From assembly GCA_021234155.1 (NCBI GenBank), contig JAJEKV010000054.1, positions 1,054,001 through 1,118,000 on the forward strand: a stretch of DNA of 64,000 nt. Reading direction: 5' to 3'. Made by a program: the position numbers and the translations under genes. This document shows positions 31,035 to 43,200 of this stretch, piece by piece (position 1 is the first letter of the stretch; the number at the start of each line of letters is the position of its first letter). This DNA is from Isoetes taiwanensis (taxonomy: Eukaryota > Streptophyta > Lycopodiopsida > Isoetales > Isoetaceae). The notes under the pieces are model-generated. The model searched no databases and was not told the DNA's origin. It was given only the letters and a program-made list of their open reading frames with translations.

Positions 31035-31690
31035 TTGATACTTGAAAATGACAAGATTCCACAAAATTATATGGAGGCAGCTTCAAGATATGAATGGAAA
31101 GAACTGAAATGTGCTATGGAAGAAGAAATGAGAGCATTCAAAAGAACAAAACACTTATACAAAGTGGATATTCCTTCCGATAAGAATATAGTTGGAAGTA
31201 AGTGGATCTATAGAATAAAACCAGGAGTAGACAAAAATACAAAGAAATTTAAAGCCGGACTTGTTGCACAAGGCTTTTACACGTAAAAAAGGAGAAGATT
31301 TTGATGAAACATTCTCACCATTGGTAAAGATAAATAGTTTGAGAATGTTATTAGCTATTGCTAATGCTTGTGACCTTGAAATCCATCATATGGATGTAAG
31401 TACAAACATTCTTGAATGCTAAGTTAGAGGAGGAAATTTATTTAAGCCCCTGCACTGGATTTGAAGAGGAAAAAGGAAAAATTTGGAAGTTGAATAGAGC
31501 AGTTTATGGTCTTAAACAATCTCCTAGGGAATGGTATAAATGTATGGATGGATATCTTGTAGAACAAGGTTTTGAGAAGCTCAATTATGATGGTAATATC
31601 TATAGGTTCAAAATGGGAGATGCCTGTGCATTATTGCTTTATATGTTGATGACAATATTATGATATCAAAGGGAACTCAAGTACTAAATC
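31035..31690 (+). pseudogene. Copia reverse transcriptase
   Basis: YEWKELKCAMEEEMRAF and GSKWIYRIKPGVDKNTKKFK open the domain. After shifts come KIWKLNRAVYGLKQSPREWY and, in a third frame at about 31643, the catalytic LYVDDNIM. Three or more frameshifts. Confidence 0.85.
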
Positions 31691-32108
31691 ATTGCAAAGA
31701 TATCTTAAGGAAACGATTCCAAATGAGTGATCTTGGAGAGTTAAAGAGGTTTCGGGCATAGATGTTTACAGGGGGCGTAAATCACAAGATATTAGCTTTG
31801 AGTCAACAAGGGCATATTCAAAACATGTTGAAGAAATTTCATATGGAAGATTGCAATATGGCATATACTCCTATGGTTCCCGGTCACGAGATCTCTCTGC
31901 AGATATGAGTCCAAAAACGTAGTTTGAAAAGCAAACAAATGGAGAAAATACCTTACGAAGTTTGATTGGTTGTTTGTCCTATGTAGACAATTGTACTAGG
32001 CGGACACATTGCATTTGCAGTTAATATTCTCGGTGAGGGTACAATGATGGGCTGGTAAAGGACAATCGGATTGCAGCAAAAAGGATCCTCAAATACTTAA
32101 AAGGTACA

Positions 32109-32610
32109 ATGCATTTTGGTATAGTATTTAATGAAACCAGCTTACAATTGCAGGCTTATTGTGATGCTGATTGGGGAGGAGATTTAGACAAACGAAAATC
32201 AACTTCAGGGTATGTTGTTTTATTAGGTGGAGCCCCAGTTGCTTGGAAGTGCAAGAAGCAAAGCAGCATTGCTTTATCTAGTGCTGAAGCTGAGTACAAC
32301 TCAGCAGCCCTGTTGACTAAGGAACTTATTTGGGAAAGAAGGCTTATGGCAGAATTTGGATTTGCTCAAAGAGGACCAACAATCATTTATTGTGATAATA
32401 CTAGTTGTATTGCCATGACAAAAAATCCAGTTTTGCACGAAAGGTCAAAACACATTGAAATGGAAGTTCATTTTATCAGAGATATGGTCAAAAGAAATCA
32501 AGTGCATTTGACCTATGTTAGTACAGCTGATCAAAGAGCAGATATTCTTACAAAGGCTCTACCTTTATCCGTGATTCCGGGAAATTGTTACAATGTGATG
32601 ACAGGAATAT
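32109..32610 (+). pseudogene. Copia RNase H
   Basis: The best-preserved domain: AYCDADWGGD, KSTSGYVVLLGGAPVAWKC, LSSAEAEYNSAA, IIYCDNTSCIAM, HIEMEVHFIRD. Open through DILTKALP. Catalytic residues D, E, D, D are all present. Confidence 0.85.
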
Positions 32611-32612
32611 CA

Positions 32613-32625
32613 CATGAAGGGGGAA
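32613..32625 (+). promoter_or_regulatory. Polypurine tract
   Basis: ATGAAGGGGGAA directly before the 3' LTR, priming plus-strand synthesis. Confidence 0.85.
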
Positions 32626-33162
32626 TGTTGGAAATGACAAAATTATGTGTCATGTGATATTCTAATCTATGAGAAGCGAAGGGCGATGATTAGAGTTGTT
32701 AAATGGTGTCATGTTATTCAAAGTTAAGCGCTTGAATGGGGAGACCTATGAGAAGCAAAGGGCGTGGGGTCAAAGTCAAAGTCAAAGTCAAAGGTGGCGG
32801 GCACACCCTACCCGGGTGTTGCTGGGCTCGCTAGAAACACACAGAAACCCCCTGCCCGCCACTTAGGGTTTTGGGTTGACTGGTCAACGGGTCAAAGTCA
32901 ACGACAGCTGGAAGATAAGGACAGCAGGGCATCCTATTATTAGGCAAGTTGAAAAACTTTCTATATGAAGGGCATGCACGATTTGACAAGTGGATATATC
33001 CAGGTTGATGAGAAAATATATATATATATGACTGATTGTCATAGAAAATATGTGGCTGAGTGCAGATACAGGTGCGTGTATGCAAATATAGGTGCGGGAG
33101 GGGTTTGAAGGAGACAGAGTCTTGGCATACTTGGGTTCGAATCCCAAGCTCTGATTCTAACA
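32626..33162 (+). repeat. Copia 3' LTR
   Basis: 537 bp. As the 5' LTR but with a 34-bp block containing (AT)n at 33006-33039 and base differences such as at 32671-32687. Confidence 0.95.
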
Positions 33163-33167
33163 CAATG

Positions 33168-33418
33168 AAACATTGGGAGGTTTTGTGAGAAAGGAGGATA
33201 TTTGCATTGTTTGTAAACTTTACAACAAACCCCTTCATCTCTTTCCAGATCGAGGGGATGTGGTTGAAAATATGAAGGAGCACATCAAAAGTACTCGTCA
33301 TGCTCAGAAATGGGCAGCAAATGAAAGAAAAGAAAATGAATGCCAAGCACCAAGGCAAATTGGAAGACCAAGGAAAGAGATCGTGGTGGACGCATCACAA
33401 AAAAACATGCTTGCATTC
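33168..33418 (+). pseudogene. Large-transposon transposase, exon part 2 (zinc finger)
   Basis: Continues the frame from 28165. GGFVRKEDICIVCKLYNKP holds C-x-x-C, and after about 25 residues HIKSTRH completes a C2-H...H finger like the BED/C2H2 fingers of DNA transposases. QIGRPRKE is an AT-hook-like motif. The frame is interrupted at NMLAF by the first hairpin-ended element and resumes at 40224 with FFRR, ending at a GTAAGG donor (40240). Confidence 0.55.
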
Positions 33419-33808
33419 CTAGGATGGGTCCTATGATAGGCATATACTGGCGAAGTGGTGTTCTCATTGAGCTTTGTAAAACATTGAGTACAAATGAATC
33501 CCTCACTAGGGATAGATAAATTTGGAAATATGAACTTTAAATGCTCCGAAACTAGACAATCATCGAGAGCATGATAATACTGAAGAATACAACATAAAAT
33601 ATGGTTTTATCTGCCACTTGGTCGATGCAAAAGTGAGAAGACCTGGTGACTGGTTCTCATCGGGAGGAAGAACCACGCCTTCTTAGGTTTTTGAGCAAAT
33701 AGTTGAAGCACGACCCCATACACTCTGGCAACCACAAGACCTTAAAAAATCCTGCAGAGGCAAGGCTGAAAGAAAAATAACCCGTCAATGAGTTAGATGC
33801 CATAGGCA

Positions 33809-34052
33809 AGAAGACTCGGAGGCTCCAGGGCCACGCCGAGAAAGAAACAACAGCCGACCAATCGGGAACCGTCCGCGAAAAATGACCCTCGCGGGAAAAA
33901 CAACCGATTAGTGCTGCCTCGGAGGCTACGTTGCCACGCCGAGAGAAAATGAAAAAGAGTTATGCCCCAGAAGCTATAGTGCCATGCCGAGAAAGAGTAA
34001 ACTAATAAATATGCCTCAGAGGCTACAAAGCCACGTTGAGGAAATAAAGAAT
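33809..34052. repeat. Degenerate ~48-bp repeats with CTCGGAG/CGCCGAG arms
   Basis: Four copies of CTCGGAGGCT...GCCACGCCGAG (33811, 33918, 33966, 34014), the last three at 48-bp spacing. Each can form a short hairpin. Confidence 0.7.
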
Positions 34053-34136
34053 GCAAAATTAAAGGACGTAGAAAAGAAAGGAAATAATGGACATGATCAA
34101 ATGCAAATAACCATAAGGGCGGGAGGGTGAGGGAAG

Positions 34137-34279
34137 CTGATAGGATAGAGAAGAAGGAGAAAATAGCTCAAGGGAACGCCGATGATATGACAATGAAGAG
34201 AGGCTGAATAAATAGGAGTGACAAAGGAACGTCCCCATCCAAGGAATGTCGGTTCTATTGCTGTCGCAATAGAACCGTG
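34137..34279 (+). repeat. Right-end repeat of element 1
   Basis: 143 bp, identical by eye to 40081-40223. Includes the terminal hairpin at 34251-34276. Confidence 0.9.
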
Positions 34280-34309
34280 GCATTCCTAGGATGGGTCCTA
34301 TGATAGGCA

Positions 34310-37300
34310 TATACTGGCCGAAAGAAGAGGAACAAACTCAAAAACTACTCAGCATGGAGACTGAAAAGAAGAGAAGCTAAAGAGAAATATTGTATAAGGA
34401 AAGGGAGAGACGAGTCTACAAGGGTCACTGGAAAAGAATGCGCAGATAAGGCTGATGGGACAGCGGAACAAAATGGATCTAAAAATGGCAACAACAAAGG
34501 CACAAGAAGAGACAAAACATCGAAAGAGCCGATGGGAGGAATGACGAGTGAAGAAGAACACACAAAAAGGAAGAACATAATACGGTAGAAAGGAGCCAGA
34601 TAAGTGGGAGCCAGAATGGATAGTGGCAAAGAGAGTGGAAAAGAAAAAGTGGAGAAGGTGAATGGGGACAAAACTCAGCAGGAAAAGCGGACGGAGAAAA
34701 GGAATCAATGATCCACATCGTTAACGAATAAACAATGAAAAAACACACACGAAACAAATGAATGCATGGAACAAAAGGAAGGATAGAAACACGAACCAAC
34801 AAGGAACTAAAAGAGCAAAAAGAAGGTCAACAAGATCGCCAAACAGAGAGTGAACAAAAAAAGAGCTAGAGACCAGGAAAACAGGACTAATATGGTGCCA
34901 AACAGGACGGACCAATAGGTGGAAAATTAATAGTATCCAAAACTACACATATAAGGAGATGTGAACCCGAAGGAAGTAACCTAACTCACAGAGACAACAA
35001 GAGACAACAACCGAAGAGACCGAAAAATGGGACCACAAAAAAGATAAGAAAGTGAACAAGTGTTGCACAAAGGCGAGTATCGACGCAAAAAAGAGGGGCC
35101 CAACAGGAGGAATGCAACTGCAAATAGGATGACTAAAGCGAAAGATAGAGAACTAGGAACAACAAGACCAACCACCGGATAGGTAACTTTATAAATGAAT
35201 GGCTCAATAGGACGAACGAGGCAGAAGGAGCAAGTAGGGAGTGGAGAAGAGGGCTCATTGAGCGCCAAAGATCAACGGAGGCAACTAGGGTAAGAAGGAA
35301 GGACGAGGACACCAAGAAATTGGAGCAAAAAAGACAAGAGAAGATAGAGCCAAAGGAGCAAAATAGAATGGCACGTATACTGGAATCCGAACAAGAGGAT
35401 GCATAAAAGTGAAGGATGCAATGGAACAATGCAAAGAAAGATAGAAATGGAAGATAAAAATGAAGGAAACAATGGAACAATGCAGGAAGAGATGGGGACA
35501 TGAACTAATAGGATAACATCAGACAAAGCCATGAGCATGACGACATCAACAAAAATAAAGATCGCAAATGACTAATGAACTACAACAAATGACTAATGAA
35601 GCAGAAAATACTACACAACACGGATACTATAAGCAAAACTAACCTAACTAGCAAGAAAACAAAGAGCAAAACGACCAAGAAACCAAAGAAAGGACGATGC
35701 AACTGAAGGAGTAATAATGTCAACAAAAACCAAAGAAAGAAAGATGCAACTAAAGGAGTAATAACGTCGAGAAAGTTGAACGAAATAAGAAGCCAAAGGA
35801 ACTCAGAGAATGAAACAACGCACACATAAGAAATAGAGAAATGACATCAAATAAAGCTATTGGGATTATAAAGAGCGTATAGCAACTGGAACGCAGCAAA
35901 GCTACAATGGAGGGGGCGGATGGAATTGGTGAAAGAGGAAGCAATGGAATCAAGTCAAAAAACCAGAAAGAGGGATTAATGGGGTAGGAGGACCCGGACG
36001 CAAGAGCAACAAAGGTCAAGGTGATAAATAAAAAAAGGCCAACGCGAATCAGGCAGGAAGTCTGAAAGCCCAAAAGAACACAAAAAGTCGTGGAAAAGAG
36101 GAAGCACAAATCACCTGATTGAAAGATTACGGTAAAATAACTAAGGGGTCAACAAGGCAAGATTTGGACAAACAAGAAACCAAATGAACATGAGAAAAAG
36201 CCAAAGGAAGAAACAAATCTATGAGGATCAATGCATAGATAAAAAGATGCACTTAAAAGGTAGAAGCCATTGAAAGAAATGGGTCTACAAGGATCAATGC
36301 GCATAGATAAGGGGCTGATGGGAAACATGAAGCAAGTGGAAGAACAGGGTAAGAGAAACAATTAAGGAGGTCCAAAATACCAGAACAAGGGAGTACATCA
36401 AGTGTTGAATGAAGTAACAAAAAACAAAGGGAAACAGAATAATGGAACAAACACGACATACAAGACAAGGAAAAGTGTCGGAGTCCCGAAATAATAAAAA
36501 CATCACGGGAAAAGAACTATGCTAGAGTACCAGACCAAGGAAATGCATCAAGTGAAGAAATGGAACAATGCAGCGAAAAATGAACAAGGAACTACTAGGA
36601 TAAGAATAAATAAATCTACGAATACGACAAAACAACCACAACAATAAAGACCTAACCAAATTAGTGCACTAAAGAATATCACCGCATAAAAAATAGAGCG
36701 ATCAAAAATTGAACACCACGTCCAAAGATAACAACTGAGGTAGCAATGGCACTAAATGTATGGACGGTGATGTCATATAGCCCTAGAGTCAATCAGAATA
36801 ATGGAAACAGGGAATAATAGAAACGACGAGAAAAATACAAATGAAATCAGCACACTCAAATCTCGAAATCAAGCAATACCATGGAAAAGAGAAACTCCAA
36901 AGCTAGTTTCGGAAGAGAGTGGGCAAAGGTAATCTAGAAAGAGAAATGAAAAAGCAACCACCAAAGGAAGCCATCACCTTCTGAAAAAATCAAATGTATT
37001 TATCACAGCCTTCTCCATCCGAATCTCAAAAAACGAACAAAATAGATCCATTTGCAAATTTAAAACACTAGCAATCATACCATGACTCCCTAATAGAAAG
37101 ATAAAGACAAACAGACATGCAACCAAAAGTAAAACTATGAAAAAAATAATATAGAGCTGGCAAGTAGAAAATCACAGATGTACAAGCTCTCGAACCAATA
37201 TCCCCAAGCTATAAATCATGAGCCAAAAAGATAAATGCACAACACCAAGAATGGATAACGAAGCAACAAAAGAACGTTGAAGGAAGAATATGAACAAAGA

Positions 37301-38652
37301 CATAATACAAGTGCCAATGGGGCAAAAGGGACTAATGAATAACTCAACAAGTGGGGCATGTAAGATATAATGGTGTCCAAGGCCCATCATATATCAACAA
37401 AAGCAGTAGAGAAAGTCGAACAACAAGAGTAAATTTAGGCCAATGAAACAAATGGTGCGGGAACTAACAAACTGAAAAACAAGTCCATATGGCAATCAAG
37501 AATAATGGAACCAATGACAACCCTAGACAAAGCAACATAGGGAGAGCAAATGGAATAGGCTAGGCAAATGGAACAAATAGAATATTAGCCAATGGGACAA
37601 AGAGTTCCAATGAGACAAGGATAAGCAAAATGAACTGGGACAAATAGACTCAAAGTGATAAATTGCAAAATCGAAAGCACTAAAAACTCGACCAATGTAG
37701 AGACGAAAACATCCACAAGAAGCAAACATAACCATTAGAAGAGATCAAAGCTGGCAATATATAACAAGCTTCGTATGGCAAGGCTAAGAATCTACCACAA
37801 TGCAACGAAACAAAGAGCAATAAAAGTTATGGATTGCAACTTGTAATATATCGCACTTCTGATGGCAAGAATAAGACTTTACCACAACCCAATGAAAAAC
37901 CAGTAATTAAAATGGAGAAGATACCACGACCGAAACCAGATAATATAGCAAAAAACACAAGCAGCCTAGATGGAGTATCATGATGCCGTGGGGTGAATCG
38001 AAGTACAAAAAAGATCCATAGAAAATCGGCAGGTGAACCTTCGGAAGACAAAATATCACATACCAAGGCAGTTGAATGAAATGTGAATACAACAATATAT
38101 CTTGCCAAAAACTAACGAAAGACATTGATGGACAAAAAAACATTCTATGGATAATCAATAAGGTGATGTCTTGCCGTTAGTATAAGGATTAAAAATGCCT
38201 CAAAATAGGACTAAACTCATCTGGATCTCCACAACGACAAAGAAAAGCCCAAGTAGACCATACATGGCACTCGAAGGACCAACATTCGAAAAATGAATTA
38301 AACCAATGCCTAGTCAAAATTGACGCGCCGAATGAATGAAATGAGAAAACAAACCCTACCTAGGTTGCGCTCGAAAAAATCCACGAAGAATTGGCATGCA
38401 GACACTAGGAAGATGAAATATCATATACCAAAGGCAAGAAACGATAATATGTCTCGCAAAAGACATTTTATAAAAATGAACAAGAAAACATATTCTGGAC
38501 GAGAAACAATAAGGATAAGAGATGTCAACCCATTACTATAAGGATTAAAGCCTAGACCTTTACAAAAGAAACATTTTAAAATAGGACATAGTCATATGGA
38601 TCTCTCCAACCACAAAGAAGGCCTGACTAGACCATACATGAAATGTAATACT
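34310..38652. other. Purine-skewed non-coding interior
   Basis: The plus strand is dominated by A and G for over 4 kb (for example 34481-34640). The minus strand is therefore full of long but low-complexity open stretches rich in Phe, Leu and Ser, none with a domain. Local duplications occur, for example 35672-35725 against 35727-35770, and about 37990-38290 against 38370-38650. Confidence 0.6.
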
Positions 38653-38804
38653 GTGATCCATGTCTATCCAACAACATCTACTAAATTTACCTCCAAACAA
38701 TTTAAAAAAGGAAGATAAATTTTGGTGTAACGGCATATATGTAGTAACTCTGCAATCCACAACGAAAGATAAAAACTCCCCCAAAACAATCACAATGAAA
38801 AATA

Positions 38805-39080
38805 AAAATGTCCCTGAACCATTGAATCCGAAACCACATTTCATTCGAAGTTTGAATCTATGAAAAACTGACTCTAAATCATTAAATCGGAAAAATCGTT
38901 TCATCCAAAGTTTGAACCCATGACCATTCAAATTGACTCTAAATCATTAAATCGAAAAAAATCGTTTCATCTGAAGTTTGAACCCATGACCATTCAAATT
39001 GACCATTCAAATTGACTCTAAATCATTAAATCGGAAAAATCGTTTCATCTGAAGTTTGAACCCATGACCATAAAATGACA
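38805..39080. repeat. ~65-bp tandem repeat, three good units and one decayed
   Basis: Units start at 38871, 38936 and 39015 (ACTCTAAATCATTAAATCG...TTTGAACCCATGACCATT). The second carries a 14-bp internal duplication. A degenerate unit precedes at about 38805. Confidence 0.85.
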
Positions 39081-40080
39081 ATAATCGAGCAAACCAATAC
39101 ACCATGCCAAATTTTATTGATAAATTGCTAACTGTTATAAAAATAATCTGCTAACGAAGGTGAACCCACTTACAGAACTGATTTACACAGGGAAAGTTTT
39201 CGGTGAAGCTTGAGAGTTGCGGCAGCGATCTGAGTCCTTACAAGGTTGTCACGATCTGAGTTTCTACTGCAAGATCCAGGTTCGACTTCAAATCCCCGCT
39301 ATCAAAGATCCGGAGGTTAGACTCGGCTCAAAAACTAGCCTTAAGAAACGAATCGAAGCTGGGTCTCTATACAAGCACAGACAATCATGAAAACGGCCCA
39401 GCCAAAAGGCCCTCATACTAAATATCAAGGCAAAAAACTCGAAATCAATATAAACAAGAATCAGATGAGGGTTTGCAACCATCGATATGCCGAACCACAG
39501 ATCGCATCTGCAAAAAAAAATAGAATAATAAAGGCATATCATCCGGCATGCCCTGTGCAGCAGAAAGATGCGTTCCAACCATCGATTCATGCCCTATGCT
39601 CTGGCAAGATCAGAAAGACAATAGATTAAAAGCTATCCACAAATATGTTGCATGGCCTACAAGGATTCTACAAACCAAAGAAGTGGATTCACGCGAAACC
39701 CTCATCGCTAAGAACCCATTCAAAATAGAAACCAAGAAAACCCAAATCTAGATTGCACAAAAAATCTGGCCGAAAAACTATTCACTTAAGGTTTTATGAG
39801 AACTAGCAGCAGCTGATAGCAATGGCCGAATCCAAGCCGGAAGAAGAGCCGTACTGCAGAGCTTCCTGAAAAAGCTAAAAGAAACTTGGAGAGAAATGGA
39901 AAAGATGCGACATCCAACTTAGCAAGCACAGAAATCCAACATCCCAGGCAGAGAAATAAAAAAGGAACATTATCATCAAACCGCTTGCAGTATCGCCAAA
40001 CAGCAAAGGCGAGATCTCTAGGCGAGATCTCTTAGCAGCTTCTCTAAGAAAGATTAAACATAGTAGGAATAGTCTTTAAA
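39081..40080. other. Stretch without a recognisable gene
   Basis: Composition returns to normal. No motif on either strand. Confidence 0.4.
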
Positions 40081-40223
40081 CTGATAGGATAGAGAAGAAG
40101 GAGAAAATAGCTCAAGGGAACGCCGATGATATGACAATGAAGAGAGGCTGAATAAATAGGAGTGACAAAGGAACGTCCCCATCCAAGGAATGTCGGTTCT
40201 ATTGCTGTCGCAATAGAACCGTG
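40081..40223 (+). repeat. Right-end repeat of element 2
   Basis: 143 bp, identical by eye to 34137-34279. Hairpin at 40195-40220. Confidence 0.9.
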
Positions 40224-43200
40224 GCATTCTTTCGTAGAGGTAAGGCTGCACTTGCTTTGTTTTTAGTTATTTATACCATTTATATTTAGTTGAGGCTCTA
40301 ATTTATTCACTAATCTCTGTTTTACAGTAGACCTGCTTTGCCCACAATAATTTTGGTTTATTGGATTTTGTTTGTTCCTCTCTTTCGCTTATATTGACCA
40401 ATCTAAAGACACTAATTTGGACTGTTGCACATTTTATAGAGCCGGGAACACAAAGCGAGGCCGAATGTAGTACTTCAAGTAAGTGCAAAGGCCCCGATTT
40501 ATGTTCATTTACATTCCAACGTGTTGTTTTCTACATTATTCTTGCATTATCTCTTCTATATTTCTAGTCTTAGCCTCTTGAAAACAGGAAATCTCTATTT
40601 GGCTTTATTATGTTGGGGATTTTGGCAATTAGAGTATAGATATGGCCAGTGATGACTTTAAGGTGTGAAACTTCGTAAAGTTGCTATATTTTGCCATTTT
40701 CTAAAATATGGATTCGATGGTTTACTAGGATGCGTACGCTAAAGAACTTCATAAAATCGCCAAAATTTGATAATATTGCATCCCAATTATAGTAAATTCG
40801 CCAAATTAATGGACATTTTACAGTAAAAACCTCAATTTTATGGTAAAACATCCAATTCTACTAAATTCGTTTCTATAAAAATGTTGGAAAATTAGGAAAC
40901 AATCGCCACCATTTCTATAGTTTAGAAGCAGCTAGAGGATGATAAAGTCATCACTGGATATGGCTCCAACACAAGGGACTTAAGGGCTTTTTTGGATGAA
41001 TCAAAGGCTGGAGGAAATTGGTACTGTGAACCGATGTTAAATGCAAGTTTTGAGCATGATGGGAGGCGCATTTGCATTGCTGGCACCTTTAGGCACGTCT
41101 CTTGTCGTAGAATATGTGAGAGTGGCCAGCAGTTCTCGAATCTCCAATGCTCATTTTGTGCTTCAATACCAAAAGAAAGTGATTTTCGTATGAGAGTTTA
41201 TAGACAAGAACAAAGAAAAGTTAGTAGAGGTCTAAGACGTACAAATCAGCACATAAGAGTGGATTACCTAACTAATACGGAGCTGAAAGATATCGCTAAA
41301 GATTCAAGGGCCGAAAATAGACAGTTAAGAAAAGATTTGATGTTTTGTAAAAGAAAAAATGTGGCTTTATCAGTGAAGGTGAGAACAATTAGGGATTCCT
41401 TGTGTGAATCCATGAATCGTACGGATGTGAAAAAGTTTTGTAGAGACATTGTTGAGGCCCATACACGAGGAAAATTTGAAGGTAAGACAGCTCTATGGAA
41501 CTTCCTTACAGATGTTGCCTAAAACATAATTAGGCCAGGTTATAAGAGAAGATAAAGACCACAAAAGACCTATTTGAGACAATCAAAATTTGGGGCGGAC
41601 AAAGAATGCATAACTTTTTATCCATTAACTTTTCAGGCCCTAGTTTGTCTACCACGCTGCGATCGACGAGGAAGAATTTTGTTTTCAAATGTGGCATAAG
41701 GGAAGAAATGTTTGCCTTTCTAGGAGGTGTGTATTCCAGCCATATGACACGAATTGGCTTGCCACTTGGATCAGTACCATCCATTGTGGCAGAGGATGAG
41801 ACTGTTATAAAGAGAGCAGTATAATGGATTGCAAGAGATGACACCTTGATTGGATTTTGTGGTTTGAAAGAAGGGCATACTTGTGAAATGAATTTTGTAG
41901 TTCATGTTGGTAGTGGAGAGGTTGGATACACAACCATAATGGATGCATTTGAGTTAAACACCATTGCACACTTTGCACGAGTTCTAATTGTGAATCCTTT
42001 GCATCCGCGCCTGCCTAGACTTGTCTTGTCTATCCAACTTACATGCAATAAGTTCAACCATGACGAGGTAAGAATCCAATGGCAAAAGGTTCAAGCCTTT
42101 TGGGATTCACACGTGAGGCATGTATTGGGACCATTAATCGGTCATAGCTCTGATGGAGATGCACGTCGTAGGGCATGTATGCTTGAAGACTACACGTCCT
42201 TGAAGCAAGTGAATGGAAGATATGCCATACCTTGGGAGGGTTGGGTGTTTACTGCAGCCATAAGAGATGATGGAAGCATTTGTGGACTTCATGATCAAGA
42301 TTTCATCCATAATGGCAAGAAACTAATCAATCCGATGGACAATGCTTCAAGAAGATTGTATCTAGGAAATGAGTATGTGACATTGAATGATGTATGGCAT
42401 GTCTTCAACATGTTTCAAGGGGAACATGGACTCCAATTGGGAGATGTCGAAAGGAAAGATAGGCAAAATTGGAGGGCTGCTCAAAGGATAGCTTCACGAA
42501 AGGTTCAGGGATGTTTGCAAAGATTAAGAGATCCAAGTACTTCTAAACCTATGAGAACTTTAGGGACTGAAATATACTTGCATGTTGTTTCCCACTACAT
42601 TGACATATTTTTATCACCACATTTGGATCTTCAGGCACGTGTGAAAGCGGCTTCAACGGTCTCTTTTTTCTTTAGGTATGTTTGAACTGCAATTGAACTT
42701 ATGCTTAATAGTCTTTCCTTCTCATATTCTAATTGTAGGTTATGGAGACTATGGATAATCAATCATGAGACACATTCTTTGACCAAGAACTTCATATCCC
42801 GCGAGACCTTTCTTGATATTCAGCTCTCATGCCACTTTGTAGTTTTGCTAGTAAGGTACTTCAATGAAACATGCACAGGTATGGCTGTCCCATTGCATTG
42901 TACAGGGTCAGATTGTTGTGAGAATTTTTTCTCCAAAGTGGGCGGCATGGTTAGGAATGAAAGATCCTATACAGGGGCTGATCTTCTAGAAACATGTAAT
43001 GCTTTGAATAGGGTGGCCGAATTCCAAGCTCTAGGTGACTTGTTATTCCCTGCTGCACATATAAAACAAGAGAACATTTGGCAAGTGCTGGAAAGAAAGG
43101 TAGATAATGCAGGAAATGAAATCAGGGCTGATCTATGTGATCTAAGTGAAGTAAGTACCAATGACAAGATTGTGGATGCCTTAAAGGACAGTTTCAAGTA

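Larger units (their letters stand above)
28166..33162 (+). mobile_element. Ty1/copia LTR retrotransposon, full-length, decayed
   Basis: Two LTRs (28166-28668, 32626-33162), 5-bp target duplication CAATG (28161-28165, 33163-33167), primer-binding site, polypurine tract, and gag, protease, integrase, reverse transcriptase, RNase H in copia order. The element sits in an exon of the large transposon's transposase. The interior has many stops and frameshifts and looks enriched for them at integrase. The LTRs differ by a 34-bp indel and clustered substitutions, so it is of intermediate age. Confidence 0.95.
33419..34279 (+). mobile_element. Hairpin-ended element 1 (Helitron2/Helentron-like, 861 bp)
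   Basis: Shares its first ~34 bp (CTAGGATGGGTCC...) and its last 143 bp with element 2. Near the right end an inverted copy of the left end (CCCATCCAAGGAATG, 34233-34247) precedes a perfect 11-bp hairpin GGTTCTATTGC/GCAATAGAACC (34251-34276). Asymmetric inverted repeats with a 3'-terminal hairpin are described for Helitron2/Helentron elements. GCATTC stands at each junction (33413, 34280, 40224), either as target duplication or as part of the termini. No coding capacity. Confidence 0.5.
34286..40223 (+). mobile_element. Hairpin-ended element 2 (Helitron2/Helentron-like, 5.9 kb)
   Basis: Same left start and same right 143 bp (40081-40223, no difference seen from 34137-34279) as element 1, joined head-to-tail to it with a single GCATTC between. 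The interior has no Rep/helicase or other motif, so it is non-autonomous. 34310-38600 is strikingly purine-rich on the plus strand. Tandem insertion at one site is common for rolling-circle elements. Confidence 0.5.

Noticed and set aside
33809-34052. Regularly spaced repeats resembling a CRISPR array
   Set aside because: Repeats are degenerate, the unit is 48 bp with no unique spacers of constant length, and the context is a plant transposon.
34345-36506. Many 70-120-codon minus-strand open stretches rich in Phe, Leu and Ser, looking like membrane proteins
   Set aside because: They follow from the purine bias of the plus strand. No frame is extended, no starts are conserved, and neighbouring frames look alike.
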